Source: Beijerinckiaceae bacterium (GTDB lineage: Bacteria > Pseudomonadota > Alphaproteobacteria > Rhizobiales > Beijerinckiaceae). Taken from it: a stretch of DNA of 37,595 nt. Under the pieces are notes generated by a model. It did not search any database. It worked only from the letters and a program-made list of their open reading frames with translations, and was not told the origin of the DNA. The stretch lies in assembly GCA_947498445.1 (NCBI GenBank), contig CANMLK010000011.1, positions 1-37,595 of the forward strand. The letters run 5' to 3'. Made by a program: the position numbers and the translations under genes. Below are positions 1 to 7,584 of this stretch, in pieces (positions within the stretch are counted from its first letter, which is position 1; every line of letters begins with the position of its first letter).

Positions 1-129
1 CGAAATCTCATCGAGCGCTTCTTCCTGAAGCTCAAACACTTCAGGCGCATCGCAACGCGCTACGAACAAACACCGAGAGCATTCATGTCCATGCTATCAA
101 TCGTCAGCGCGCATATTTGGACACGATGA
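1..129 (+). mobile_element. IS5-family transposase, C-terminal end (cut by window edge)
   Basis: The reading frame open from base 1 encodes the last 42 residues of a DDE transposase and stops at TGA 127-129. It begins RNLIERFFLKLKHFRR, which fits the R-x3-E-x6-K part of the IS5/IS4-type catalytic signature (R1, E5, K12); the Glu is the third acidic residue of the DDE triad. The N-terminal part and left end of the element lie outside the window, so it cannot be said whether the copy is intact. The right end of the element probably lies within about 20 bases after the stop codon, where CTAG occurs at 142-145; that boundary is inferred, not proven. Confidence 0.8.
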
Positions 130-142
130 ATGTCAACGCGCT

Positions 143-397
143 CTAGGCCCGTTTAACTTTCTTGATAGGCCGGCGCGGCAGACCAGACCTTTCCGCTATG
201 GCCTCGTCTTGCTCCTCGATGGCGAGCTTGGCGGGCTCGTCACCGTCAAAACCGCCTAGAAGAGCTTTCGGCACGCGCCGATTTGATCTGATCGCACCAT
301 CCTCGTACTCGACGTCGAAGAGCACGTATCCAGTCTCAATTTTTTCCTTCTTACGCGCCAATTTTATTGCTCCTGTCGAGTCGCGGACGCCACGCAT
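143..397 (-). CDS. Small hypothetical protein (84 aa)
   Basis: This is an 84-residue, highly charged protein with no signal peptide or membrane segment. The middle (GYVLFDVEYEDGAIRSNRRV) looks like a short beta-rich domain and the C-terminus is basic (RRPIKKVKRA). I do not recognise the family. The ATG at 397 has no clear ribosome binding site; a TTG at 361, eight bases after AGGAG, would give a 72-residue protein beginning at LARKKEK and may be the true start. The stop codon TAG (143-145) falls in a CTAG directly beside the IS5 remnant, so the insertion element may have landed at the very end of this gene. Residue composition resembles a real protein, but no homologue is claimed. Confidence 0.5.
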   Translation of the reverse strand: MRGVRDSTGAIKLARKKEKIETGYVLFDVEYEDGAIRSNRRVPKALLGGFDGDEPAKLAIEEQDEAIAERSGLPRRPIKKVKRA

Positions 398-489
398 TGT
401 TTACGAGCCAGCAGTCACCATGAGCGAACAGGGTACAACCTCCCCGTCTGCCACTCGCAAGATTGGTGTAATAACGCGAATCAGGCCGC

Positions 490-717
490 TTAACTGCGGC
501 GTACACCCTTTACGCCAGCAGCCTGGCTTGTGTGCGTCTCGCAGTAGACATTAGCTGGATCGCACGACGCACCGCAATACATCTGCTCCCCCTCCGGACC
601 TGAGCCCGTAGGCCATCTGCACCGGCCATCGCGCAAAGTCATGATGCCTATGTCGCCGCTGCCGTAAAGTTCTCTTGGCTTCAGCTTGGATTTTGGCTGT
701 TTGGATGATTCTTTCAT
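490..717 (-). CDS. Short GcrA-type C-terminal domain protein (75 aa)
   Basis: The 75-residue product carries the pattern CRWP...MYCGASCDPANVYCETH, which resembles the C-terminal domain of the alphaproteobacterial cell-cycle regulator GcrA (typically CRWP...FCG...YC..H). Cysteines and a histidine are spaced as in a small zinc-binding or GcrA sigma70-contact module. The N-terminal helix-turn-helix DNA-binding part of GcrA is absent; residues 1-24 are basic and rich in Lys, Ser and Pro. It may be a small stand-alone homologue or the degraded end of a longer gene. A single TAA (718-720) separates it from a same-frame upstream open frame, but that frame does not look like a GcrA N-terminus. No clear ribosome binding site precedes the ATG. 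Confidence 0.55.
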   Translation of the reverse strand: MKESSKQPKSKLKPRELYGSGDIGIMTLRDGRCRWPTGSGPEGEQMYCGASCDPANVYCETHTSQAAGVKGVRRS

Positions 718-1007
718 TTATTGAATGTAGTACGCCATCGGGCGGTCCGCTAGCGCTTCACTTGAAACACCCGCTCCCCTCGCTTGTGTGCTTCGCATTT
801 TAGTCGCCAGAGCGCCTGATTGGCGCCGACGCTCATAATTCTGGCGTTCCCGTTTGATCCCGCAGATCTCCCTGAGAGGCCCGCGCGTTTGGCCGCTTGC
901 GTCCTGCTGCGCTGTTGCGCGCAAGTCGTTGATGACTCCCGCTCATATGCGGTCCTATGATGCGCCATCATCCAAACCGCTCAGGCGATTCACGGGGAGT
1001 TTTCGGC
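718..1007. other. Intergenic stretch without a convincing gene
   Basis: Two overlapping reverse-strand frames of 68 and 73 codons exist here (718-924 and 750-971), but both have arginine-rich, low-information sequences, no ribosome binding site and no recognisable motif, so I do not call either. The last part (991-998) holds the ribosome binding site ACGGGGAG of the downstream chromate transporter gene. No inverted repeat or RNA gene was seen. Confidence 0.5.
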
Positions 1008-1583
1008 ATGTCGGATGTCGAGTCGGCGCATCAACAAACAGGAACGGCTCCCCTCGCGGAGGTCTTCTGGTCTTTTCTTAAGATAGGCGGCTCTGCTTTT
1101 GGCGGCTCGACCCAGGCGATGATGCACCGCGAGGTCGTGGAGCGCAGAAAATGGGTGGATGACGAGGCGTTCCTCGCCGGTTTTGCGATTTCGCAGGTGT
1201 TGCCAGGGGCGAACCCGGTCAATCTCGCGCTTTACATGGGCATGAAGGCGCGCGGTGGGCTAGGCGCCGTGGTGGCCGTGACGGCGATGATTATCCCCGC
1301 CTTCTGCATCATCATGCTGATGGGCTACGCCTACCGGCAGTTTTCCGGGTTGCCGATTACGCACTTCATTCTTGGCGGCGTTGCGGCTGTAGGCATCGGC
1401 GCCACATTGGCGGTCGGCGCCAAGGTTTCCTCGAAATTGCCGCGCGATGTGCTGACCTTTCTCATCGGCCTTGCGGTGTTTCTCGCAGTGGGCGTCTTTC
1501 GATGGTCCATGCTGCCGGTCGTCGCCATCGCGGTTCCCCTGAGCATTGGCCTCGCCTGGCTTCACGTGCGGGGGGCGAAGTAA
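1008..1583 (+). CDS. Chromate transporter, N-terminal-type half (short-chain ChrA)
   Basis: This 191-residue membrane protein belongs to the CHR (chromate ion transporter) family, in the short form where two half-length proteins from adjacent genes form the transporter. Visible family marks are FLKIGGSAFGGSTQAMMHREVV near the start (the Phe-x-x-Gly...Ala-Phe-Gly-Gly motif), followed by W-x-D-D-E-A-F and the QVLPGANPVNLALYMG segment; several hydrophobic stretches follow. The start at 1008 is chosen because GGGGAG lies about 9 bases upstream and because the longer frame from 957 adds residues unlike the family. The stop is immediately followed by the ATG of the second half. Family role is efflux of chromate driven by ion gradients; the actual substrate is not proven. 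Confidence 0.88.
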   Translation: MSDVESAHQQTGTAPLAEVFWSFLKIGGSAFGGSTQAMMHREVVERRKWVDDEAFLAGFAISQVLPGANPVNLALYMGMKARGGLGAVVAVTAMIIPAFCIIMLMGYAYRQFSGLPITHFILGGVAAVGIGATLAVGAKVSSKLPRDVLTFLIGLAVFLAVGVFRWSMLPVVAIAVPLSIGLAWLHVRGAK

Positions 1584-2114
1584 ATGGACAACAGGCTCCT
1601 CGGGCTCTTTCTCGTCTTTGCCCCGCTCTCGCTGCTGTCGTTTGGCGGCGGGCAGGCCATCGTCGCGGATATCCAGTATCAAACCGTCGAACTGCGCGGC
1701 TACCTGACCAATCAGGAATTCTCCGACATGTTCGCGATCTCGCGCGCTGCGCCGGGGCCGAGCACGCTCATCGCGGCGCTGATCGGCTACCATGTCGCCG
1801 GGCTTGTGGGCGCATTGGTCGCGTGTTTCGCCATCTATGTGCCGTCCTCGTTGCTCGTCTATGGCGTCTCCAACTGGTGGCAGCGCAACAAGGTGTCGCC
1901 CCTGAAGACCGCGATCGAGCGTGGCCTTGCGCCTGTCGCGGTGGGCCTCATCTTCGCGGGCGCCCTCGCCGTCATAAGGGCGGCAAAGGTTGGCCCGCTG
2001 GAGATAGGCACGATCCTTTTGTGTTGCGCGCTCTTCTATTTCACCAAAGTGAGCCCCTATCTTGTCGTCCTGTCAGCGGCGGCAGCCTTTGCGGCCGCGT
2101 ACTTCATTGCCTAA
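1584..2114 (+). CDS. Chromate transporter, C-terminal-type half (short-chain ChrA)
   Basis: This 176-residue membrane protein is the partner of the preceding gene; its ATG abuts the upstream TAA with no gap, so the two are almost certainly co-translated. It repeats the CHR signature: FAPLSLLSFGGGQAIVADI and AISRAAPGPSTLIAALIGY correspond to the Phe-Gly-Gly-Gly and Pro-Gly-Pro motifs of the family. Hydrophobic segments fill most of the remaining chain, ending in an Ala-rich helix. Family knowledge says paired short-chain proteins act as a heterodimer in the inner membrane. No chrB-like regulator gene is next to it. Confidence 0.88.
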   Translation: MDNRLLGLFLVFAPLSLLSFGGGQAIVADIQYQTVELRGYLTNQEFSDMFAISRAAPGPSTLIAALIGYHVAGLVGALVACFAIYVPSSLLVYGVSNWWQRNKVSPLKTAIERGLAPVAVGLIFAGALAVIRAAKVGPLEIGTILLCCALFYFTKVSPYLVVLSAAAAFAAAYFIA

Positions 2115-2248
2115 ACCATAAGCGTTGCTTGTGGGGCAGGGCGCGCGGCGCCGCCTGAGAGGGCAGGGCCGCGCCTACAAATCCGACTTGCATCGGGCGC
2201 GTCCCGCTGCGAACCTTGCGCATTATTTTGGCAGCGAAAGGACAACAC

Positions 2249-3004
2249 ATGGCTCGTATATGGGAACCCTACCTGACGGACGCCGACAAGGCGCATCTGG
2301 CTGTCTCAAAAGATCGCCGCGTCGGCTTTGGCTCAAAGCCGGCTCTGCTGCTGATCGATCTTTACCGCGCTGTGTTCGGCGACAAGCCCGAACCCATGCT
2401 GGACTCTATCAAGTTGTGGCCGTCGAGCCATGGCATGGCGGGCTGGAACGCGCTGCCGCATATTCAGCAGGTGCTGGAAGCCAGCCGCGCGGCGCAGATC
2501 CCGGTCATCCACATCACGATGCTGGCCGACTCTGGGATGCTCGGCTGGTTCGACGCCGCCCATCGCGACAGCGGCGGGCGTGCGGGCGTGGGACGTGGCG
2601 GCGACATGGACGCTGCTGCGCTGGACCGCAAGAAGCGCGCGGCCCAAATCGTCGATGAAGTCGCGCCCATCGCGGGCGAAGTGGTGTTGAAGAAAACCGC
2701 CCCAAGCTCCTTTTGGGGCACGCCGCTGGCGGGACATCTCACCTTCCACGGCATCGACACCCTGATCGTCTGCGGCGAAGCGACAAGCGGCTGCGTGCGC
2801 GCGTCCGTGGTTGAAGCAGCGTCGCATCGCTATCGCGTGCAGGTTGTCGAGGAAGGTTGCTTTGATCGCCATGAAGCGACGCATGCGCTGAACCTCTTCG
2901 ACATGCATCAGAAATACGCGGACGTCATTCCTGCCGCAAAAGCGCTGGAATGGCTCGAAGACTTCCGCGTCCCCGCTAAGGTGAAAGAGCCCGCGCTCGT
3001 CTGA
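2249..3004 (+). CDS. Isochorismatase-family cysteine hydrolase (N-carbamoylsarcosine amidase/maleamate hydrolase-like)
   Basis: This 251-residue cytoplasmic enzyme has the cysteine-hydrolase triad of the isochorismatase superfamily: Asp37 (ALLLIDLYRAVF), Lys149 (KKTAPSSFWGT) and nucleophile Cys182 in CGEATSGCVRASVV, with the usual non-proline cis-peptide region just before it. Members hydrolyse C-N bonds of small amides such as N-carbamoylsarcosine, maleamate, nicotinamide or ureidoacrylate; those with Cys rather than Gly at this site are amidases, so isochorismate is an unlikely substrate. The N-terminal extension of about 30 residues resembles the N-carbamoylsarcosine hydrolase group. The start at 2249 follows GAAAGGA; the longer frame from 2216 includes this site. 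It is a single gene followed by a terminator at 3053. In this island it could deaminate a ring-opened amide, which is inference. Confidence 0.85.
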   Translation: MARIWEPYLTDADKAHLAVSKDRRVGFGSKPALLLIDLYRAVFGDKPEPMLDSIKLWPSSHGMAGWNALPHIQQVLEASRAAQIPVIHITMLADSGMLGWFDAAHRDSGGRAGVGRGGDMDAAALDRKKRAAQIVDEVAPIAGEVVLKKTAPSSFWGTPLAGHLTFHGIDTLIVCGEATSGCVRASVVEAASHRYRVQVVEEGCFDRHEATHALNLFDMHQKYADVIPAAKALEWLEDFRVPAKVKEPALV

Positions 3005-3052
3005 CGGCCAAACGCAAGGCTTCTGCAAGAAAAACGCACGGCTCTGCAAGGC

Positions 3053-3084
3053 AAACGCGCCGCCCATCAGCGGCGCGTTTTCTT
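3053..3084 (+). terminator. Rho-independent-type terminator after the isochorismatase-like gene
   Basis: AAACGCGCCGC (3053-3063), a 6-base loop and the perfect complement GCGGCGCGTTT (3070-3080) are followed by TCTT. The 11-bp GC-rich stem with its A/T-rich base would also work weakly in the reverse direction. Confidence 0.75.
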
Positions 3085-3188
3085 GTCATGGCGAGGCGCG
3101 CAGCAACTTCCTTGACGAGCCTGCCCGGGTGCAGTGAAACTGCAGCACAAAGCGCGGCGACAAAAGCCGCGCGACCGGGGAGGAAACA

Positions 3189-4211
3189 ATGGATCGTAGA
3201 CAGCTGCTTGGCGCGGTGGGCGCCTTTGCCTGTGCGGGCGCGCCGTTGCGCAGCGCCGTGGCGCAAAACGAACCTGTCGAGCAATTCTACAAGCGCCGCC
3301 AGTTGACGATCATTTCCTATTCGCCCGGCGTCAGCGAAAATTATGCGCGCCTGCTCGCGCGGCACATGGGCAAGCATATGCCCGGCGAGCCGACCTTCAT
3401 CGTACCGGGCATGCCCGGCGCAGGCGGCATGAAGGCCATTGATTATCTCAACACCGTTGCGCCGCGCGATGGCACAGTCATTTGCTCCATGGGGCCCGGT
3501 GTGCCGTTCGAGCCAATGCTGGGCCGCTCTCCAGTCAAGTTCGATCCCTTCGCGATGTCGTGGATCGGAAGCATGTCAACGAGCACGGCGATCGCCATGT
3601 CGTGGCATACGTCGAAATTGCGCACACTCGACGATCTGCTGCGCAATGAGCTGGTGGTGCCCGGAACGGGCGCGGGCGCCGATACGCAGATCGTGCCGGC
3701 GGCGATGAACAATCTCGTCGGAACGAAATTCAAGATCATCCCCGGCTATCAAAACATCCTGCAGGCGGCGCTCGCCATGGAGCGCGGCGAAGTTGATGGC
3801 ATGGGCTATTGGACGCTGAGTTCGATGCAGGCCGCGCAGCCGACCTGGTTACCCGAAAAGCGCGTGAACATCCTGTTCCACACTGCGCGCAAGCAACCCG
3901 CCGCTTTGCCCGGCGTGCCGATGATCCGTGAACGCGCCCGCAACGCCGTTGACGCGCAGGCTCTTGATTTCATCCTCGCGCGCGAACTTATTTCACGCCT
4001 GTTCGTCGGCCCACCCGGCGTCGCGCCCGAGCGCAACATGGTCTTGCGCGCCGCATTCATGGCCACGATGCGAGATGCCGATTTCCTGGCGGAAGCCGCG
4101 AAAATGCGCCTTGAGATCGACCCTCTGAGCGGCGAGGAGGTCGTGGACCTCCTGCGCAAGGCCGCAGCCTCGCCGCCGGAGGTTCTGGAGCGGGTCATGA
4201 AATCAGCCTGA
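3189..4211 (+). CDS. TctC/Bug-type periplasmic substrate-binding protein, divergent (copy A)
   Basis: The 340-residue protein starts with a signal peptide (MDRRQLLGAVGAFACAG..., cleavage probably after AVAQ, about residue 26; the Arg pair may suit Tat export). It has the Bug/TctC fold marks: the PGMPGAGG loop, a GYQNILQAALAMERGEVDG segment and a C-terminal PPEV-LERV helix. Bug proteins bind carboxylates in the periplasm, usually for the tripartite tricarboxylate transporters. It is the odd member of the five copies here: the GGGYD-x-YAR ligand loop is replaced by PGVSENYARLLARH, and the two cysteines shared by copies B, C and E are missing. No TctA or TctB membrane gene is nearby. AGGAAAC precedes the ATG. 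Confidence 0.85.
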   Translation: MDRRQLLGAVGAFACAGAPLRSAVAQNEPVEQFYKRRQLTIISYSPGVSENYARLLARHMGKHMPGEPTFIVPGMPGAGGMKAIDYLNTVAPRDGTVICSMGPGVPFEPMLGRSPVKFDPFAMSWIGSMSTSTAIAMSWHTSKLRTLDDLLRNELVVPGTGAGADTQIVPAAMNNLVGTKFKIIPGYQNILQAALAMERGEVDGMGYWTLSSMQAAQPTWLPEKRVNILFHTARKQPAALPGVPMIRERARNAVDAQALDFILARELISRLFVGPPGVAPERNMVLRAAFMATMRDADFLAEAAKMRLEIDPLSGEEVVDLLRKAAASPPEVLERVMKSA

Positions 4212-4271
4212 GAGCCGGGCGCGGCGCCCAACCATCTCGCAAGTCACAGACAAGGCTGATCTGGAATAGGT

Positions 4272-4300
4272 CTTGCTTCGTACATTAAACGTACGACAAG
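4272..4300. promoter_or_regulatory. Inverted repeat (operator-like) before the 30-residue membrane peptide
   Basis: TCGTAC (4278-4283), 7 bases and GTACGA (4291-4296) form a perfect palindrome; the outer CTTG (4272-4275) and CAAG (4297-4300) extend it with a 2-base asymmetry. It ends just before the ribosome binding site of the small gene, so it could be an operator or a hairpin in the 5' leader. The regulator is unknown. Confidence 0.4.
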
Positions 4301-4309
4301 AAGGCTACC

Positions 4310-4402
4310 ATGATCCGCAGTGACGACTTCATTGCTTTGGCGACTGTCCTGATCGGCGTCGCCTTGTCCGTGGCATGGCTCGCGACGACAATTGAACTTT
4401 GA
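4310..4402 (+). CDS. Tiny single-span membrane peptide (30 aa)
   Basis: The frame encodes MIRSDDFIALATVLIGVALSV... ending in TTIEL, 30 residues in all. A polar N-terminus (IRSDD) is followed by about 18 hydrophobic residues (positions 7-25) able to span the membrane once, and a short tail. AAGAAGG lies about 8 bases upstream of the ATG, and a palindrome (4272-4300) lies just before it. Such features suggest a real small membrane protein, but no family is recognised and chance cannot be excluded for so short a frame. It sits alone between the Bug gene A and the convergent pfkB-like gene. Confidence 0.45.
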   Translation: MIRSDDFIALATVLIGVALSVAWLATTIEL

Positions 4403-4458
4403 TCCCTGCAGCACAGGTCGGTGGCTGCTGACCGCCGGTTCCCATAGCTAGATGGCGA

Positions 4459-5412
4459 TCACGACAATGCGCCCAGCTTCCGGGCTATGCGCGTAGCCTC
4501 GATGACCATGCGGTCGACGTCCTCACGTTTGCACAATTCCGTGCCCGGCGTGAGAACTGCAGCCGTGCCTGCCGCCACGCCATGCAGGAACGCCTCGCGC
4601 GTTGGCAGTCCGCGTGCGAGCGCTAGCGTCATCGCAGCGACGAAACTGTCGCCAGCGCCCACCGCGCTCTTGGCTTCGACAGGCAAGGCGGGCATGCGGA
4701 ACGGCCCGTCCGCATCCACCAGCAGCGCGCCCTCGTGGCCGAGCGTCAGGCAGATCATCGCGACCTTGCCGCTGGCCACAATCTCAGTCGCCGCTCTTTC
4801 CTGAGAGGCGTGATCGGCCAGCTTGGCGCCGACCAGATTCTCAAACTCTCCAAGGCTCGGCTTCACAAAATGCAGGCCGCCGCCAGCCACAGCCTGTTTC
4901 AGGGCTTCACCCGATGAATCAATGACGCACATTGCGCCGCGCGCACGCGCAACGTCCGCAACCTGCGTGTAGAAGTCGGTCGGAGCCCCGCGCGGCAGGC
5001 TGCCGCTCGCCACGAGCCAATCAAATTCAACGCTGCGAAGCGTATCGAGCAGGCGCTCGCATTCCTGCTGATTGACCAATGGCCCCTCCGGCACAAAGCG
5101 AAACTCGCGCCCGCTGGATGTTTCAAAAACCGTCTGGCTGATGCGGGTGTGGCCCTCGATGTCCACCCGCAGACGCGGCACTTTCCGCGTTTCGATCAGA
5201 GCGTCGAAAACTGGGCCCGTCGCGCCGCCAGCCAGATAAACCGCCAGCGTGTCGCCACCCAGCTCGCGCACGACGCGGCTCACGTTAATGCCGCCGCCGC
5301 CCGGATCGAATCGTTCGTTGCGGGTGCGCACCTTGTGGATGGGACGCACCTCGTCGGCTTCGCTGGCGCTGTCGATGGCTGGGTTTAACGTCAGGGTTAA
5401 AATCGGCTGCAT
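4459..5412 (-). CDS. pfkB: PfkB-type 6-phosphofructokinase/1-phosphofructokinase-family hexose kinase
   Basis: This 317-residue cytoplasmic ribokinase-superfamily enzyme resembles E. coli Pfk-2 along its length. It begins MQPILTLTLNPAIDSA, has the substrate loop FDPGGGGINVSRVVRELGG, then VDSSGEAL, VKPSLGEF, and the C-terminal signature VGAGDSFVAAMTLALA whose Asp is the catalytic base and whose GAG forms the anion hole. It would phosphorylate fructose 6-phosphate or a related sugar phosphate with ATP. A longer frame begins at 5478, but the start at 5412 matches the family N-terminus. It is a single reverse-strand gene between unrelated neighbours, divergent from the MFS gene. Confidence 0.85.
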   Translation of the reverse strand: MQPILTLTLNPAIDSASEADEVRPIHKVRTRNERFDPGGGGINVSRVVRELGGDTLAVYLAGGATGPVFDALIETRKVPRLRVDIEGHTRISQTVFETSSGREFRFVPEGPLVNQQECERLLDTLRSVEFDWLVASGSLPRGAPTDFYTQVADVARARGAMCVIDSSGEALKQAVAGGGLHFVKPSLGEFENLVGAKLADHASQERAATEIVASGKVAMICLTLGHEGALLVDADGPFRMPALPVEAKSAVGAGDSFVAAMTLALARGLPTREAFLHGVAAGTAAVLTPGTELCKREDVDRMVIEATRIARKLGALS

Positions 5413-5590
5413 GGGTTGGTCGTTTCGGGATCTGCTGAATCGGCGCCCGAGTTGAGCGGGTCTTCGTGACACGCGCAAGGACCGTTATCAGCGCACTCGT
5501 CAGACAGAGGTTCCTGTTGCTCTTTGCGGGCATCAACGGGTATTGACGTTCAACAGCGCCATCTGCCTGAGCGCGGTCCTGCGAGCGCGC

Positions 5591-6847
5591 ATGAACTCAC
5601 CTCAAAATAATCAGCATTCAAGCCGTGTAAGGGCCGTCTGGCGGCATCGCAATTATACGGTGTTCATGGTGGGTCTCGCTCCGGCGGCTGTCTCCTCCTG
5701 GATGCAACGGGTGGGCATCGGCTGGCTGGCTTGGGAATTAACCCATTCCACTGTTTGGCTTGGCGTTATCGCCGCCGCAGATCTTGTGCCGATCCTGATC
5801 CTCTCGCCCTTTGCAGGCGCGGTGACGGATCGCATGTCGGCGCTGACGATGGTGCGCATTACGCAATGGCTGCAGTTTGTGCAGGCGGCGCTGCTTGTGG
5901 GATTGATGGCCGTCGGCTTGTTGACGATCGAAGTGCTTTTGGTCATGACGCTGTTGCTGGGCGCGGTCCACGCGTATTCAACTGCAGGGCGTCATGCTCT
6001 TGTGCCGCTCACCGTCCCGCGTGAACTCGTGCCCACAGCAATTTCGCTCGATTCGGCGTCGTTTCAGGCAAGCCGCTTCGTGGGCCCGGCGATCGCAGCG
6101 CTGACAATCCCTTTTTGGGGCGTTTTGGGAACATTCGTCGCTCACGCGATAGGCACGTTCATCTTCGCGTCGATGATGCACATGATGACGCAGCCTGAGC
6201 GAGTCGGGACGCACCACCGCTCCCGCAACCTGCTGCGCGACGTTGGTGAGTCGATTACGTATGTGCGCACCCATGCCGGCATCTGGCCGTTGATGATCAT
6301 GCTGACTGTCGCCTCTGTTTTTGTGCGGCCTTTGCAAGACATGCTTCCCGCCTTTTCGGGACAGATCTACGGCGCCGGCGCGTCCGGTCTCGCCTGGCTC
6401 ACATCCGCGATGGGCGTTGGCGCGATGGTGAGCGCCTTGTGGATCGCTATTCACGGGCGCACGAGCGGCTTGACCAATATGTGTTTCATCGGCGGCGCGC
6501 TGTCGGGCCTGTCGCTTGTGGGACTGGTCTCCACGACCACGCTCTGGATCGGCCTCAGCTTTGCAGCCTTGTCAGGCTATGCGCTCAATACGCTGTCCAC
6601 CAGCGTGCAGGCGCTCGTCCAGTCTGCGGTCGACGATTCCTTGCGCGGCCGCGTGATGAGCCTTTATACGCTGATTTTTCGCGGGCTGCCGGCCGTTGGG
6701 GCGCTTGGGTTTGGCGTCATGGCCGAATTCGTGGGCCTGCGCTGGACATTTGCGGCGGCGGGCGTCGCGTGCCTTGTGGCAGGCTTGCTCGTGGCGCCAA
6801 AACGCCGGACAATGATTAACGCGCTTGAGACGAAACGCACCCATTAA
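5591..6847 (+). CDS. MFS exporter of the EntS/MFS_3 type
   Basis: The 418-residue integral membrane protein has around 12 hydrophobic segments and the opening typical of the EntS-like MFS_3 group: RVRAVWRHRNYTVFMVG, then SSWMQRVGIGWLAWELT and a DLVPILILSPFAGAVTDR segment equivalent to the MFS loop 2-3 motif. The central loop carries a basic stretch (THHRSRNLLRDVGESITYVR), and the second half contains the repeated motif region RGRVMSLYTLIFRGLPAVGALG. The family exports siderophores, drugs or other small molecules. Start 5591 is chosen over 5543 because the extra residues do not look like the family; no strong ribosome binding site marks either. The substrate is unknown. Confidence 0.82.
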   Translation: MNSPQNNQHSSRVRAVWRHRNYTVFMVGLAPAAVSSWMQRVGIGWLAWELTHSTVWLGVIAAADLVPILILSPFAGAVTDRMSALTMVRITQWLQFVQAALLVGLMAVGLLTIEVLLVMTLLLGAVHAYSTAGRHALVPLTVPRELVPTAISLDSASFQASRFVGPAIAALTIPFWGVLGTFVAHAIGTFIFASMMHMMTQPERVGTHHRSRNLLRDVGESITYVRTHAGIWPLMIMLTVASVFVRPLQDMLPAFSGQIYGAGASGLAWLTSAMGVGAMVSALWIAIHGRTSGLTNMCFIGGALSGLSLVGLVSTTTLWIGLSFAALSGYALNTLSTSVQALVQSAVDDSLRGRVMSLYTLIFRGLPAVGALGFGVMAEFVGLRWTFAAAGVACLVAGLLVAPKRRTMINALETKRTH

Positions 6848-6929
6848 CGCCGTTTGACCCGCACGGGCGCGCAACTATTCTGCGTCGTTCTCGCGAACGC
6901 GCACAACACATCGAAGGATGGAAAAGATT

Positions 6930-7562
6930 ATGAAGCTGATCGGCTTTTTCAGGAGCGGCGCGTCTTATCGTGTGCGCATAGGGCTCAACCTTAAGGGCCT
7001 CACTGCTGAACATGCGTTTCGCCACCTGCGCAAGAATGAGCACAAGGCGGCGGACTATCTGGCGGTCAATCCGCAGGGTCTTGTGCCCACGCTCTTCACC
7101 GATTCCGGCGAGGCGCTCACGCAATCCATCGCGATTCTTGAATGGCTGGACGAGACGCACCCCACGCCGTCGTTCCTGCCAAAAGATCCGCTGCAGCGCG
7201 CGCGCGTGCGCGCCTTCGCGCTCGCCATCGCGTGCGATGTTCATCCCGTTCAAAATTTGGGCGTGCTGAACAAGCTCAAGGCTTACGGCCTTGATGAAGC
7301 GAAGGCCAATCAATGGGCGAAAGAAACAAACTACGACGGCCTGGCGGCCTGCGAGCTCATGCTTGCAAAAGAAAAGGGCCCGTTCTGCTTTGGGGCCGAG
7401 CCCACGCTTGCAGACATTTGTCTCGTTCCGCAATTGGTTAACGCCCGACGCTTTGGCGCTGACGTGAGCGGGTTCAAGCGCATTCTGGAAGCAGAAGCTG
7501 CATGTCTGGCCCATCCGGCGTTCGCGGCCGCCGCGCCCGAAAAGCAGCCTGACGCTGAGTAA
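6930..7562 (+). CDS. maiA: Maleylacetoacetate isomerase-like zeta-class glutathione S-transferase
   Basis: The 210-residue protein has a thioredoxin-like GST N-domain and an all-helical C-domain. It begins MKLIGFFRSGASYRVRIGLN, close to the zeta-class signature in which two serines precede A/C-S-x-RVRIAL. NPQGLVPTLF, the glutathione-binding QSIAILEWLDE and the C-domain segment CDVHPVQNLGVL agree with maleylacetoacetate/maleylpyruvate isomerases, which isomerise the cis double bond using glutathione during aromatic ring cleavage product breakdown. The second serine of the N-terminal motif is Gly10 here, which may change activity. GAAGGA lies upstream; an in-frame ATG at 6918 is possible but is directly next to that site. 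No fumarylacetoacetase or dioxygenase gene is adjacent, so its pathway is unclear. Confidence 0.8.
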   Translation: MKLIGFFRSGASYRVRIGLNLKGLTAEHAFRHLRKNEHKAADYLAVNPQGLVPTLFTDSGEALTQSIAILEWLDETHPTPSFLPKDPLQRARVRAFALAIACDVHPVQNLGVLNKLKAYGLDEAKANQWAKETNYDGLAACELMLAKEKGPFCFGAEPTLADICLVPQLVNARRFGADVSGFKRILEAEAACLAHPAFAAAAPEKQPDAE

Positions 7563-7584
7563 GCTTGACAGATATAATAGAAAA

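Noticed and set aside
718-971. Two overlapping reverse-strand frames of 68 and 73 codons upstream of the GcrA-like gene
   Set aside because: Arginine-rich low-information sequence, no ribosome binding site, no motif; both frames cannot be real and neither looks like the missing GcrA N-domain.
7565-7578. TTGACA followed closely by TATAAT as a single promoter
   Set aside because: The two boxes are only two bases apart, too close to act together; the TATAAT was instead paired with a weaker -35 box 18 bases upstream.
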